A DNA stretch of 64,000 nucleotides. Origin: Rhizopus sp. PT2906. Lineage: Eukaryota > Mucoromycota > Mucoromycetes > Mucorales > Rhizopodaceae. The stretch spans positions 1-64,000 of the forward strand of contig JAMYHX010000041.1 of assembly GCA_025529335.1 (NCBI GenBank), given 5' to 3'. This document shows positions 11,202-22,556 of the stretch, one piece after another. The position numbers and the translations under genes were made by a program. The notes below the pieces were generated by a model. That model saw only the letters and a program-made list of their open reading frames with translations. It did not search any database and had not been told where the DNA came from. The first letter of the stretch is position 1; each line of letters starts with the position of its first letter.

Positions 11202-12740
11202 TCAAAAAACAGTCGATCGGCCGTTTCCTCTCCAAATTGCTACAGAAATTGCCATCATATTTTTTGCAGCATTCACATCTCGCTGCCACAATGTATTGCA
11301 GGTTTAGGAGTAATCATTTGGCAACTGTTGCAAGCCTTTGAGGTATTGGATTCATCCATGGTGACAGTGATAAGGCCACTCTCTTTCCTGCTTTTTAAGG
11401 ACCTTCAACAACTTCCCTGTTACCCCACAGCGGTTGCCCTCTAGCTTGACTAAGTCCTTCCCAAACATTCCGTCTCCAGAGACGACCAACGGCACCTTTC
11501 TATTATTTTCCGTATACGGCAAACGTTTTCATTTATTTAGCCTTCCAAAAAAAAGATTAGTTGCTTGCTCTGTCGGCACGTTGGTCGTAGCCTTGGTGGC
11601 AGCTTTCTTCTTTTTCTTGTTCTTTTTCTTTGTCTTCTGTTATACTTTGCGTCCCCAGTAAGAAGAATATTAACCATTTTCTCGGCCGCTTTCTGTCGAC
11701 CTTGGTACAAAAAAAATTGGATAGCGAAATTCAAATGACTGAGGGTATACTGAACATAGACAGTATATGATTGATAGGAGGTTGTCTTATGGGGTGGTAT
11801 CTCACTTTCAATTGATTTAATTTGATTTTCTTTTTTCCGTCGTCTCTGGTCAACCTAGTGTCTGGTAGATCCGGTCATGTGATAATATTCACGAGTGGTA
11901 GCATCGCAGTAGATTATGAGCTTTTGTGCTTACACCCTCTGCCGCTGTGAAAACAGTCTGTCTTCCAGGATCAATAAAAGGCAGCCTGTAACTGTTTTGC
12001 ACTTCGTCGATATCGAAATCATGTAGTTTGAGCTCAAGATCTACTTCGTTCATTGTTGCACGATTGGTTGATCTTTTGTAAAATAGACAGTCAACAGAGA
12101 AGCCGTTCGATCTAATTATGTTGCCAAACATGACGTGGTTGTTTCCGCATGATTCAGGGTCGTCGCTAAAATATAAGATTAATGGTTTCCTGATAAGATG
12201 TCAACATTTTTTGACAACGATCTATAATACCTTTTGTATCTCAAGGCAGCAAAATCTATCACACTTTCAAAGAATGAGAACTGATTATCATACCCTTCTG
12301 GTCTTGATCGGGTTACAGATGCTGCCAACACGTTTCAGCTAATGGTGATTGATCTGAAGTGAAAGGATGGCTTCGGTAATACTCCAAATAGTGGTGGCAA
12401 TGGGAGTCGGCGCACATCATAGGGTTTGTGGTTTTGATGTTCAATCTCGTATTCGGATAAGATTTGACAAAGAATACATATGTGTTGTTCTGGTTGACGA
12501 CCGAGAGTTTGTAAAGTAACTTTGTTTGGGAGCAGCACTTTGAGCGACTGACAAAGATCTGTAATTAATGCTTTTTGCTGTTCCTGCAGTCTTGTTGCAC
12601 GGCTTGGCCAATGCGGTTCCCGCCACAAATGAGCTGATAGCATTGTTATATTCGGATGTACGTTCTACATATGAGAAAAGTATGAATTCTAGTTTTCTAG
12701 AAGTTAGACTAATCCTGCCGGCGTTACCTCTACCCATTAC
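11202..12740 (-). pseudogene. Decayed Fanzor (eukaryotic TnpB-like RNA-guided nuclease) gene
   Basis: Reading the minus strand across frames recovers a Fanzor order of motifs. From 5': a helical segment around 12640-12335 ending in LPKPSFHFRSITIS; RuvC-I with catalytic Asp in LPFIDPGRQTVFTAA (about 11945-11985); REYYHMTGST; YQGRQKAAEKMVNILL; VPLVVSGDGMFGKDLVKL; RuvC-II with Glu in ITVTMDESNTSKACNSC; RuvC-III with Asp in LWQRDVNAAKNMM, then a stop at 11202-11204. The pieces lie in different frames: shifts near 12650, 11910, 11540, 11380 and 11295, plus an in-frame TAG at 11855-11857. The second half of the zinc ribbon looks deleted. All three RuvC acidic residues remain readable, yet no single frame or plausible splicing joins them, so I call it a pseudogene. 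A short intron (about 12229-12166) may be original. The 5' end is not resolved. Family known from published Fanzor work; assignment here is by motif reading only. Confidence 0.85.
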
Positions 12741-13831
12741 CTATGATATCGTCAACAGGACTTTTGAATGTATGGCGTCAAGCTAAACATGACTTTAGAA
12801 AGTCACCATATTGGTTTGTGTTTCTTTTCAGGAACAAAAGATAAAAAGAAATATTGTTTTTTCTTTATTTATTCTAGTTTTATGTCGTCAGTTTGATCAA
12901 CAAAAACCACTTAGCTCAGGTGTAATTTCGTATTTTATATAAGAGAGAGTGAACTGGACAGCAGAGACTTCGGTAGTGTGAAGTTGTAAAGTGACAACAT
13001 AGGTAGCGGCCGTAGCATTGGCCTATTTTCTGGTGCATATAGTGTTGGCCAAAAATGACCAACTGCAACAGCTGGATTAAGAGGGCTGTTTTGGAGATGA
13101 TTAGCAATGGATCCAGCATTCATCAGATAGCATGCTTGTGCCCAGCCATAACAAGGTAATTGTAACAGAAAAGGCAGAGTATCAGATGCTGTGGTTAATT
13201 CCATGTGATCAGACCTAGTTTTGTGTATGCAGATGGCAAGCACCACGGGCAGAGTGTGATAATGTTGATTGTGTTGTATTTGGTTTTGTAATATTTAGAC
13301 AAGATAAAAGTACGATGAGACTATGTGTATCTTTATCTGGAATAATAAAAGGAGAAAAGAGATGATAATGCAACCTATACTTTTATATCAAGAAACTGGG
13401 GTATTTAAACCGAGTTGACAACATTTGATTAAGGTGTAGCAGACCTTATTGTAACATTAGGTTCAACTCAAGATATTATGTTTAAGCACTGAATAATAGC
13501 ACGGATACTACATTATCATCCATAGCTAATTTGAATAAGTCTGCACATGAATTCTCTGCTTAGTTTGTACACAGTTCCATGTCTTTTATAAACATACACT
13601 TGTTTGCATTCCATAAAGATGAACAGCACTCTACTTGACGAAGAAAAGGGCCACCTTGGAGTAATAAGCCACTAATGTCTGTGACTATGAAGAAACCTTT
13701 GCTGAGAAAGAATTTGAGGGGGGGGGGGGGGGAAGAGCACCACCCACTCCAGGGTTTGAGTGACAAAGGGGTTCTTTTTTTTTTTCTTCTTTTTTTTCGT
13801 GTGTGTGGAGAAAAAAGACAGTGATTACAAC
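12741..13831. other. Intergenic between the Fanzor relic and uL3m
   Basis: A 103-codon open frame on the minus strand (12935-13246) resembles nothing that I recognise; it could be an eroded upstream part of the Fanzor gene or chance. The last 150 bases before the uL3m ATG hold a run of 15 G and long T-rich tracts, probably the uL3m promoter and 5' UTR. Confidence 0.4.
13718..13732. repeat. Homopolymer run of 15 G
   Basis: Lies about 100 bases upstream of the uL3m start codon and is unusual in AT-rich sequence. It is followed by T-rich tracts at about 13776-13798. Confidence 0.9.
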
Positions 13832-14832
13832 ATGGCTTTACGATTATTTGCAAAAACCGCATTCAACACTAATTCAAAGAGTTTAACTTCTCTCCGTGCT
13901 ATTACTGCAGCCAGTTTCCACACAACATCAGTTTCATGTCAAGCAGCCCCGGTTGAATGGAAGATCGATTCTGTACGAACAGGTGTTATTGCCAGGAAGA
14001 AAGGCATGACAGCTCTGTGGACTGAATCCGGTGTCCGTATACCTGTCACAGTGTTACAGGTACTTGTTTCTTACACAACTTATTAAAATAGCAATCACTT
14101 ATACCTTGTTGAATCAGTTGGAAGATAATGTAGTCACAGACATCCGCACAGAAGAAAAGCACGGTTATACAGCATTACAAGTCGGATGCACCGTTAAGAA
14201 AGAAAAACATACTACCAAGCCTCTACTTGAACACTTTAAAAAGTTGGGTGTTGGTCTTCGACAAAAATTATTTGAATTTAGAGTAACAAAGGATGCCCTT
14301 CTGCCAATTGGCACAGAGTTAACAGCATCACATTTTGTAGAAGGTCAATTTGTAGATGTCACTGCACCTTCGTAAGTTGATCAACTTGATAGTGAACCAA
14401 ACTGACATCCCTTATTTCTAGTATTGGTAAAGGTTTTGCTGGTGTTATGAAACGATGGAACTTTAAAGGTCTTCCTGCATCTCACGGTGTGTCATTAACT
14501 CATCGTTCAGCTGGTTCAACTGGTCAGCGTAAGGTAAGTGAAGGAACTCACAAGAGTCATCGCTATGCTCACCTTTTCCTTCTTTATAGTGGCCCAGTAA
14601 AGTGTTTAAAGGAAAAAAGATGGCGGGTCGTCTTGGTGGTGAAAATGTGACAGTTCAAAATTTGAAAGTTGTAAAGGTCGATCCAGCACTAAATTTGGTA
14701 TTTGTCAAGGGCTCTGTTCCTGGTTTTGACGATCAGTTTGTTAAAATTAAGGATGCCGTCAAGTTACGTGGAGAAAAGCTTTTCCCTAAAGAGGCTATCC
14801 CTCCTCCCTTCCCTACTGCTATTAAGCAATAA
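13832..14832 (+). CDS. MRPL9: Mitochondrial large-subunit ribosomal protein uL3m
   Basis: Component of the mitochondrial 54S ribosomal subunit near the peptidyl transferase centre. Four exons: 13832-14059, 14118-14371, 14422-14533, 14590-14832; 278 aa. The N terminus (MALRLFAKTAF..., rich in Arg, Ser and Thr, lacking acids) looks like a mitochondrial presequence. Family hallmarks follow: GVIARKKGMTALW, GKGFAGVMKRWNFKG, SHGVSLTHRSAGSTGQRK and WPSKVFKGKKMAGRLGGENV, ending with NLVFVKGSVPG. The symbol is the yeast name of the orthologue. The stop codon overlaps an AATAAA hexamer. Start chosen as the ATG that opens the presequence; a longer open frame upstream is only poly-Phe from T-rich sequence. 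Confidence 0.95.
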
Positions 14833-14833
14833 A
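14828..14833 (+). terminator. AATAAA hexamer overlapping the uL3m stop codon
   Basis: The last codon and stop (CAA TAA) plus the next base form AATAAA. As a polyadenylation signal it would give a very short 3' UTR; T-rich sequence follows immediately. Function is inferred from position. Confidence 0.4.
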
Positions 14834-15315
14834 GAACTTTTTTTTATATATAGATAAAAAGTTGTCCGTCAAAGTGTAGCCAGAATGCTAGTATCGCTTT
14901 ATCCATATCGGTTTAGCTCATTCTCTTCAATTAGAAAGAATAAAGTATTGCGCCTAAAGAGCTCCAGGACTTTTTTGCTGCTTTTAGCTGTTCACTGTTT
15001 TTCTATTTCATCATCTCTGTTCTTTAATAGGAGTATATCAGATCAGAACACGGTTCTCCTTGAGTAGTCTAGATATTTACAAAAGTAAAAGACTTTCAAT
15101 CATTGACTCTTTGTTTTGTATGAACTCATTTGTAGTACAAGGTCATGTTTTGTATTATAGAATGATCAAAACAAGATCTTTTTTTAGATGAATTTGAAGG
15201 AAGACATCTATAGTTAGGCTTTTTTGAAGGTAAATGGATGTTCAAATAGATGTGGTACGCTCAAATAAAGTGGAAGTATTGCACAACGAAATCAAAGACA
15301 GGTAATAAAGAGCGT
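14833..15315. other. Intergenic between convergent uL3m and cyclase genes
   Basis: Shared 3' flank of two converging genes. A 60-codon plus-strand frame (14885-15067) has no recognisable features. Nothing else seen. Confidence 0.5.
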
Positions 15316-16383
15316 TTATTTAATGCATATAGCGTTGGGAGGTGAAGCAACGCCGTGTTCCTTATTCAAAGGCGCACTTGTAAAGAAGTATGTGTAAACA
15401 TTGTCTTTGGCAGAATCTTCTGCAAGTTTTTCCAAATAGAACATTTCACCGATAGGCATACCGAAACCACCAAGAAAGGCCGAGTCTATTTATAATCGTT
15501 AGTTTCTACTTGATGTATTATCTTTCTCTCTTACGGCAAGAGTCACTCCAGTCCTTGGGAGGAAAAGCTTCAAAGGGAAAACAATCGGAGGCGACTGCAG
15601 CAAAGTGGTGATCCCATATCCATCGATATGTATCTTGACATGCCTTAACGCCAGCGCATTCAGGTTGATGAGGGTCTAAGATATGTTCCTTTATTTTTTC
15701 ACCATGTTTCTCATAGGCGGCGATCCAACCAGTACGAAGAAGAAGGATATCACCAATCTCAAAAGTGACACCTTGTGCAGCAGCAACTTGATCCAACTCT
15801 TCAACAGGGATTTCAGTGTACTTGAGAGGATTAAAGTCAGGCTTGTTTACTTCTGCCCATCTGCCATAATCAAGTAATACAGCACGTCCAGCGATACCAC
15901 GTCGAGCCATGTGATGAATACCCAAACGGCCACATTTATTTAGGATATCTGAAGGCTTGACGCCATTGTAAAAGCAGCCAGTGCCAATATGACATACATG
16001 GCAGAGACCATCCCATTGGGTAGAAGCTTGAGTATTGAAGTTTTGATAGACATCATCGAATGCTAAGGCTCCCTCCATCAAAGGCTTTAAATTGTGCTCA
16101 AATCCATCTCTTCCAAAGAGAGCGGGGCTTGGTGATTCAAGCTTCCAGTTGAGTGGGAATATAGCTCCACGACGAATGTGTTTAGCTGCCTAATAGATCG
16201 GAAAGTAAATACTAAGAGGGAAATAGAGAGTATTGTCCTGCTTACATTGGCTATTCTTTCTTCTGTCAATAGATTGAGTGTACCAAGGTTGTCATCGTCA
16301 CCCCATAAGCCCCATGCGGTATGATCAGGGTATTTGCTATCAATTGGTAATTCGTCGTAGCTAGGTAGTTTGTTATTAGCCAT
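15316..16383 (-). CDS. Putative cyclase / kynurenine formamidase-like hydrolase (PF04199 family)
   Basis: Metal-dependent hydrolase of the cyclase family; substrate unknown. Three exons: 16383-16246, 16189-15535, 15485-15316; 320 aa. Seen: NLGTLNLLTEERI near residue 33, RRGAIFPLNW, the degenerate metal site STQWDGLCHV, then LLDYGRW, GDILLLRTGW, FAAVASDCFPFEAFPP, and the C-terminal GEMFYLEKLAEDS with SAPLNKEHGVASPPNAI. This is the arrangement of the fungal branch of the family, in which the canonical H-x-G-T-H-x-D is altered to T-Q-W-D. The last exon supplies the conserved C terminus and would be missed by a single-frame call. Kynurenine formamidase activity is possible but is not shown by the sequence. 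Confidence 0.85.
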
Positions 16384-18419
16384 GTATGGTTCAATAAGGT
16401 TTAGAGGCGCGTAAAGCGGATAATCACTCTTATTTAAAGGAAAGTAAACAAGATAAAAAATCCCGCCTTACTAATATATTTATCCACATATTCCCACTGT
16501 CATGTTTTATAAAGTTCTCCGCTTAAACTCAAAAGAATAGTCTGCTTGATTAATTTCCCCTGTTTGTATTATATTTGTGATGTATGATTGATAATGATTT
16601 ATTATCACACATAAGAAACTACTGACGTCAAACTAACCGATGTTATTGCTTATAAGCTCTTATGCGAGTTGTAAAAATATACATACATATCCACTCAGAC
16701 GGAAACAAGTAAGGCCGAAATGAAGCTATGAATAAAAGAGGAAGTTGCTGGATAACTTTATGCCGATTGAAAAAATGTTTCCATTGGGTATTGATTGCCC
16801 TGAGGGGAAGCTTTCGTACTGAGACTGGCCAAGTGCTTGAAGGATTGAATAGGGGATCAATCAAGTGTCAGTGCATCGTTTTGGAACGGTTTGTAGTATT
16901 TACACACTAGATACCTCTTATATCAAATTAAAAACTCATTTATATAAATGATCAAGAAGTCTCACAGAGGTATAATTGCAAGAGAAAACACTCTGACATT
17001 AACAATTATAAGTCAATATAACCTTTACTCAATAAACACATCATTTTTTGTTCCATTGACTTTTACGTTTTAATATTTTTATCTTAATATCACACATTTA
17101 CTATTTGCTAAATTTCAAGGGTCGAGAAAACCATCTAGTTTGGCAGGGTGGCATATGTCATAAACTTGGAACGGATAGGCTTTGGAGGATGGTTGTTCAG
17201 GACAGCTCGATTTATGGAATTGCATCCAAGTAGGTTCTGAATTATGTTGTTCATATAAGCTGAGTATAGATGAGAAAATGATAGATTCTTGCGAGGTACC
17301 TGTCTGAGGGCGGAGGTGATAGTAAGAAAATATTGGGTAGCAAACACTTCATCAAGGGAAACTGTGTAAGTAATTACTATTAACCAATTTTACATCAAGA
17401 GTTTCTAGTACAGAACTGATTTGATGTTCCATCCATAATGGTTGACATATTTCAACCTAATGCAAAGCCTAGTCAGAGTATTTTTATACTTTCTAAAGCA
17501 TTTTCGGGCAATACTGAGAGATAGTCCGTCTATGGAAGAAATGGTATATAAATGCCATTTTCCAAAAAGCAATGTCGCATTATGAAGAATTATGTCCTTT
17601 CAAGATATCGCGTCTACAATATAAGCCGTATAATGAGCTATGGAGTTATACAAAAAATACTGTATTTTTATTAATTATTGACATTAATTTTATAAAATGT
17701 TGTCATAAAATAAAAAAATTATTTGCGTAAAAAGACGACAAAGAAAAATATGTTTGAATAAAACGACATCATGTCAAAAGAGTTAATTTCAACTCCAAGA
17801 CAGAGCCCACCTGTTAATATTACGAAAATATTCTTGGCGACGACGAATTTACATTTCATGCAACATGAATTTTGTTCTCGGGTGTATTTATTTTCGATCA
17901 CAGGCGAATTTACTTTCCGGAAAGAGTGTATAACATCTTACGATGTGTTATTTAGTGTGTAACTGTATCGTCGACTTTCAGTGCCCGTGCATAAATGCTT
18001 TATAGAGTAATCAGACCCTTTTACAGTCTTTAGCAAAGAAGCATAGCAGCTGTCGAAAACATGATTAACCCTTAAGGATAAAATAATTTCTAACCTTTCT
18101 CTAAGCACTTTTCCTAAATTTTTGACTACCACTTTTTAATCCCATACTCTGAGAGTCCTTCCCTTTTTGTCTGTCGAACATGGTAAGCATTTATGCTGGT
18201 AAAGCTTAATTTCATTTAAAATAATGTCTGACTGATGAAGCATAAATTTATGGTTAACTTACTAAAAGAACAAGGTTGATGCTTGCTAGCCATGGTTCTC
18301 AAAGCTGCTTGTTCTATGTTTATCAATATCGGAGTCTGGAGACGATATTGGCCAAGAGTCATTATTGCTATTTTTACTCTTTTCTTTTTTCTTTTCCTTC
18401 GATTTAACACAAGTATATC
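16384..18419. other. Gene-poor 2-kb region between divergent cyclase and CNH genes
   Basis: Contains the promoters of two divergent genes. Short open frames (for example 63 codons at 17771-17962 plus, 70 codons at 17135-17347 minus) show no family features. No RNA gene or obvious repeat was seen. It is very AT-rich around 16990-17110 and 17640-17720. Confidence 0.5.
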
Positions 18420-20212
18420 ATGTCAAATGATATTTGTTTAAACGTAGGCAGGTCAAGTAATGCTTTAAACTCAGGAGGAGAGATACTTGTGTCGTCACCA
18501 CCTCCTTATTCAACCGAATATGAAAACTACAACTTTGCAAATACTAATCCTGCTCATCTCCAGTGGTCACCTGAACACCAACAGTCTAACGAGGATATGG
18601 CAGAGGTACCGTAACAAGCTTGGGGATGATTCAATGCTAATTTTATGGGTAGTCCAGCCAACTTGCCTCTTTACAGTTAAAAGTTATCACATCTATTACT
18701 GATCCATGGCAGAGTACACCTTTTGACTGTAGTTGTGTCCTGGAAAATAGATTTTTACTACTAGGATACAAAGAGGGTGTGCAATTAATTGACCTAGACA
18801 ATAGCCAACTAAAGCCCCAGATCATCATCTGGACACGGGTCAGACAGATACGGGTGATTGAAACCTGTCGAATTATTCTCATGTTGACAGATCGCCATAA
18901 GCAGATACGATGCTATTCTTACGACGCCATCTTGAAACTCATATACGGAGTATTATCACTTGATTGGTCAACAAGACGTGATAAAGCTTATGATGTACCT
19001 TCACTTAAAGACTGGCAACAGGTAGCTACAAAGTCAGCACTGAATACGTTACCTGAAGAAGAAGATGACGTTCCGATATCAAATATAAATAGTTTCAGTT
19101 TAAGTTTGAAGGAAAGGTTGGCAAAGAAACAAAAAGAAAAAGTGCCAGTGAACAAGCAATCATGCTTCTTAGTAGACCAGCCCGCACTTTCAAAACCATA
19201 CTACGTGTGTGACAACTTGATATTACAAGAGTTCTATTATAAGCTTTCGGACTCCAAAGAGTCGATCGACATACAAATTTATCAAACATCATCCTACCTC
19301 TTTGTAGCCGTCCTTCATCGTGATAAAATAGTACTTTGGCAGAAAAAAAGGGATCATCCATTACGGCATTTTTACAAGTTTAAAGTATTTTGGATACCGA
19401 CAGAGGCCAAATCGATTGCCTTTGCAGACGATAGAACTACGCTTCGGCATATCATTGTCGTATTTACAACAGAGGCGACTTCAATTGAGCTCCGGGACAG
19501 TAAGGTGCAGTCAGTTGCTATTGATTCCACATTACGAAGGGTCTACGAAGCGACATGGGTTAGGGAGCAATTTGAGCATCACCTTGTACAACCACGGCAG
19601 TTTAATCCTAACAGTAATAGTATCTCATTAAGCGAAAGTTGTAATTTACCCTACCCTTCACTGCCGGCCAGTGTGAGCATACCACCTATCCAGTGGACTC
19701 TGATGCAGCAACTTCCCTTTTACCCAGACGATCTTCCACCAACGACGCTTACCACCGATTACTCCATTCCACCTTCCTATACCACAGTCATTACAGCCTT
19801 GCCCACATCAGCACCGCCTGATCCTGTTGCTCTGCCCTCTGCCGCAGCACCTCAGCTGTTTTTTGCTACATTTTCCAAGCAAAGCTTCATCATTGATATA
19901 ACCGGTAACTTGTATTCCACTCAAGTATATCGTTGGACAGAAGCTCCGAATCACATAGAGTTTATTCAGCTTGATATGAATATCAATCGCTGGTATGCTG
20001 TTGGTTTTGGTCCTACGACTGTCGAAGTGTTGGGCATGAAGACAGGCAAGCTGATACAAAAGGTAATGCATGGAGCTTCTGTAAAGTTTCTAGGCCGATG
20101 GAATGAGACAGTGATTGGGGAGGATAAAAAGACTAGAATAAGATTTAAATCTTTGGTTTGGAGCTGTGCAGCCAAGGAGAGGTCTCATGTATACATGCTA
20201 TGGAATCAATAA
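18420..20212 (+). CDS. CNH (citron homology) domain protein
   Basis: Two exons: 18420-18605 and 18677-20212; 573 aa. After a short Ser/Pro/Asn-rich N terminus comes a CNH-type beta-propeller: TDPWQSTPFDCSCVLENRF, LLGYKEGVQLIDL, VRQIRVIETCRIILML, then VFWIPTEAKSIAFADDRTT, and near the C terminus IDITGNLYSTQVYRW and WYAVGFGPTTVEVLGMKTG. CNH domains bind small GTPases and occur in Rho exchange factors and citron kinases, but no RhoGEF, PH or kinase domain is present here. It may be a stand-alone adaptor; partner and location are unknown. A Pro/Thr-rich loop (about residues 405-450) interrupts the propeller. The stop codon sits inside AATAAA, and the next gene ends 24 bases further on the other strand. 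Confidence 0.75.
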
Positions 20213-20213
20213 A
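20208..20213 (+). terminator. AATAAA hexamer overlapping the CNH-gene stop codon
   Basis: CAA TAA A at the end of the gene gives AATAAA. The converging LACTB2-like gene ends 24 bases downstream, so a transcript end must lie in or beyond that gene's 3' end. Role inferred. Confidence 0.4.
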
Positions 20214-20236
20214 GCTTTTGTACATACATTTATTTA

Positions 20237-21223
20237 TTATAAATTATTCTGGTTAACCCAATACCACTTGGAATTTATAATGTGAGGATAATTCTCTTGT
20301 ACAAAGTCATAATGTTTTGCTGTCTTGGCTTTTCCATCTTTATGTAGTTTGTAGAGGTGCAAAACGACGCTTCTAGCAGCAGGAAGATGGAGTGATTCGG
20401 GATAGTCCTTGTACAAAACTTTAACAATTTCCATGGGCGTCCAGCCATCTTGTTGATTAAATAGCTGTATAATCTGATCCTCTCTTTCTAAGCGATGCCG
20501 AATGTATTCATTTATCTTGTCTGTTCCATTCTCAATGACAGGTCCATGGCCAGGGTAGAGTCTCCTTGGCTGTAGCCTGGCTAGCTTTTCAAGTCCAGAA
20601 AGATATTGATGCAAATCCTCAAATATGGTACTTCCTTGACCCAGTACACAATCTGCTGTAAATAGACTTTTCTCTTCTTCTAACCAAAACGTGCAATGGT
20701 CTGAAGTGTGTCCAGGTGTGTAGATCACTTTAAGTGTCACATCATCCACTTTAAATGTTTGTTCATCTTTCAGAGGTAGGACAGAGATGTCCTGTGGGAA
20801 ATCCTTCAAATGATCTATATGTTTACCAGCGGGCAGAGGAAATTTGTGTACTCGAATTTGCTTTTTTGGATTGAGAATTGAAGAAGATAAGATATCATGA
20901 AGACCGCCCCAGTGGTCAAAGTGACCATGGGAGATGATGATATCAGATATATATGCATCTGCTTGAATATCTTTAAGAGAATTTTCAAGGAGAGGAGTGT
21001 ATTCTGATATGCCTTGACCACAGTCAAGCAGTAGCTTCTGAGCACCTGCACCCAAAATATATGTATTCGTGCCTGAAATACTTGTTATTCACTAGCCATT
21101 TCTTACAATATATCAGTCGTACTCACCTTGTAAAGTAACCTTTCCAGGATTCAAGCCAAGCACTCTCCATACTCTGGAAGATAGCTTCGAAAAGGTTGGT
21201 ATGGATACAAGAGCTTCTGTCAT
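20237..21223 (-). CDS. LACTB2: LACTB2-like metallo-beta-lactamase-fold endoribonuclease
   Basis: Two exons: 21223-21127 and 21072-20237; 310 aa. The N terminus through LSSRVWRVLGLNPGKVTLQGTN is very like animal LACTB2, a single-strand RNA endonuclease of mitochondria. Metal-binding motifs: SHGHFDHWGG (HxHxDH), YTPGHTSDH, FTADCVLGQG and YPGHGPVI. The C-terminal winged-helix part (PMEIVKVLYKDYPESLHLPAA, VVLHLYKLHKDGKA) is also typical. Length agrees with the family (about 290 aa). Nuclease role is from the animal orthologue; a polyketide thioesterase role is an alternative in fungi, but no polyketide cluster is nearby. Confidence 0.9.
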
Positions 21224-22027
21224 TTTTGTATCAGAATAAAAAGATACAAGATTACCAAATTTCAGAAAATCCTGCGGAATAACTCTAAATATTCGTACTT
21301 CTAACTTCAAATTCAGACGACTTGCATACCCTGTTTTGTACAAGATAAAAAAGGAAATTCGGATAAAGGCCAACACTACATGCACCAGAAAATAGGTTGA
21401 ATAATGTGAATACGATTTTATAATTCACAATTCACCATCAATTTCAATTCCTTTTCACAAACTATATCTTTCTTATTTTTCAGGTAAGATGTTATTATTA
21501 TTCTTCCCACACTGTAGCCAATTCTTTGGTCGTATACGAAAAGGTATGGGCGTGTGGTTGACTGAATCCATTGTAAGTATGGTGCGATAAATAAATAGAT
21601 GGTCAATAAACCATATGAGCAAATGCGTTAGCTTAAACTGAAGAGAACAGTCGTGTGCATCTTGACTTAAAGCGTTATCAGACGTTGACTTGATCTATCA
21701 AAATGATCAGCAGGCTTAAGATGTCAAAGGGCCATATCAATAATTTACAAGCAGACGAACGTGGTTTTACGGACCCGCTTAATTTTACACACAAACATGT
21801 CTGCTTAGTGATACTCTGTCGTGTAAGAATCGTTAGATAACTGTAAGACGGGTCATAATTCAGAGAATGCTTTCACTCTTGCGAACTCGCAAGTCCATAA
21901 ATTAAGGAATAGAATAACAAAGGATATTTCTATATCCATCACAAACAAAGGCCAATTTTGATTTGAATTTTTATTCATGGGCACACGTTTAATACAAATT
22001 GAAGTGGTTAAGGATTTTTTTTAGGAT
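21224..22027. other. Intergenic upstream of the LACTB2-like gene
   Basis: Holds that gene's promoter and the 3' flank of the NAC alpha gene. Minus-strand frames at 21113-21385 and 21418-21606 lie in or upstream of the first exon and look non-coding. Nothing else seen. Confidence 0.5.
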
Positions 22028-22556
22028 TTACATAGTAAGTTCCTATATTCAAATAAGACTATTAGTATCAGGTTATATTACTTGTTTTATAAATTCATAC
22101 CATGATGGCATTAACAACATCGTTATCGTTGTTCTTGAGAGCCTTGATAGCCTTGGCGCGGGAAACATTGGCTTGGTTAACAACCAATTCAATATCCTTT
22201 TCTTCAACACCTTCAGCATCAACTTCTTCTTCTTCTTCTTCAACAGCAGCTTGGGCTTCTTCAGCAGGCTTTTCTTCGGTCTTTTCACCTTCAGCGGCGA
22301 GTTGTTGTTCCAAAGCAGCTTGTTGGGCACGAGCAGCCATGTCATCAACAGACATTTCACCAAAAACAATGTGGGTGTCGGAATTGACGCTCTTGAAGAC
22401 TTCAGGTCTGTTGATGGCGAAGACAATACCTCTACCACGGGTGAAGGTGACGCGGGTAATGCCATTGACGGGCTTCAAGCCAAGGGAAAGAAGAGACTTG
22501 CGAGCCTTTTGTTCAGCACGAGATTGAGCGGAAACTTGGGGGTTCTCTGCAGACAT
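22028..22556 (-). CDS. EGD2: Nascent polypeptide-associated complex subunit alpha
   Basis: Ribosome-bound chaperone subunit that pairs with NAC beta. Two exons: 22556-22101 and 22042-22028; 156 aa. The NAC domain is clear (RKSLLSLGLKPVNGITRVTF, NRPEVFKSVNSDTHIVFGE), followed by an Ala/Glu-rich linker and a C-terminal UBA domain (EKDIELVVNQANVSRAKAI, NDNDVVNAIM). The second exon is only 15 nt and encodes ELTM plus stop; it restores the conserved NAC alpha ending AIMELTM. Without it the frame runs two residues into the intron. Codon usage looks strong, as expected for an abundant protein. Confidence 0.95.

Noticed and set aside
11133..11444. Plus-strand 103-codon frame with a hydrophobic start, like a small secreted protein
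   Set aside because: The opposite strand carries the RuvC-II and RuvC-III blocks of the Fanzor relic, which explains the sequence better.
22102..22527. Plus-strand frame of 141 codons across the NAC alpha gene
   Set aside because: It is the antisense shadow of the NAC alpha coding exon; the minus strand has the conserved NAC and UBA domains.
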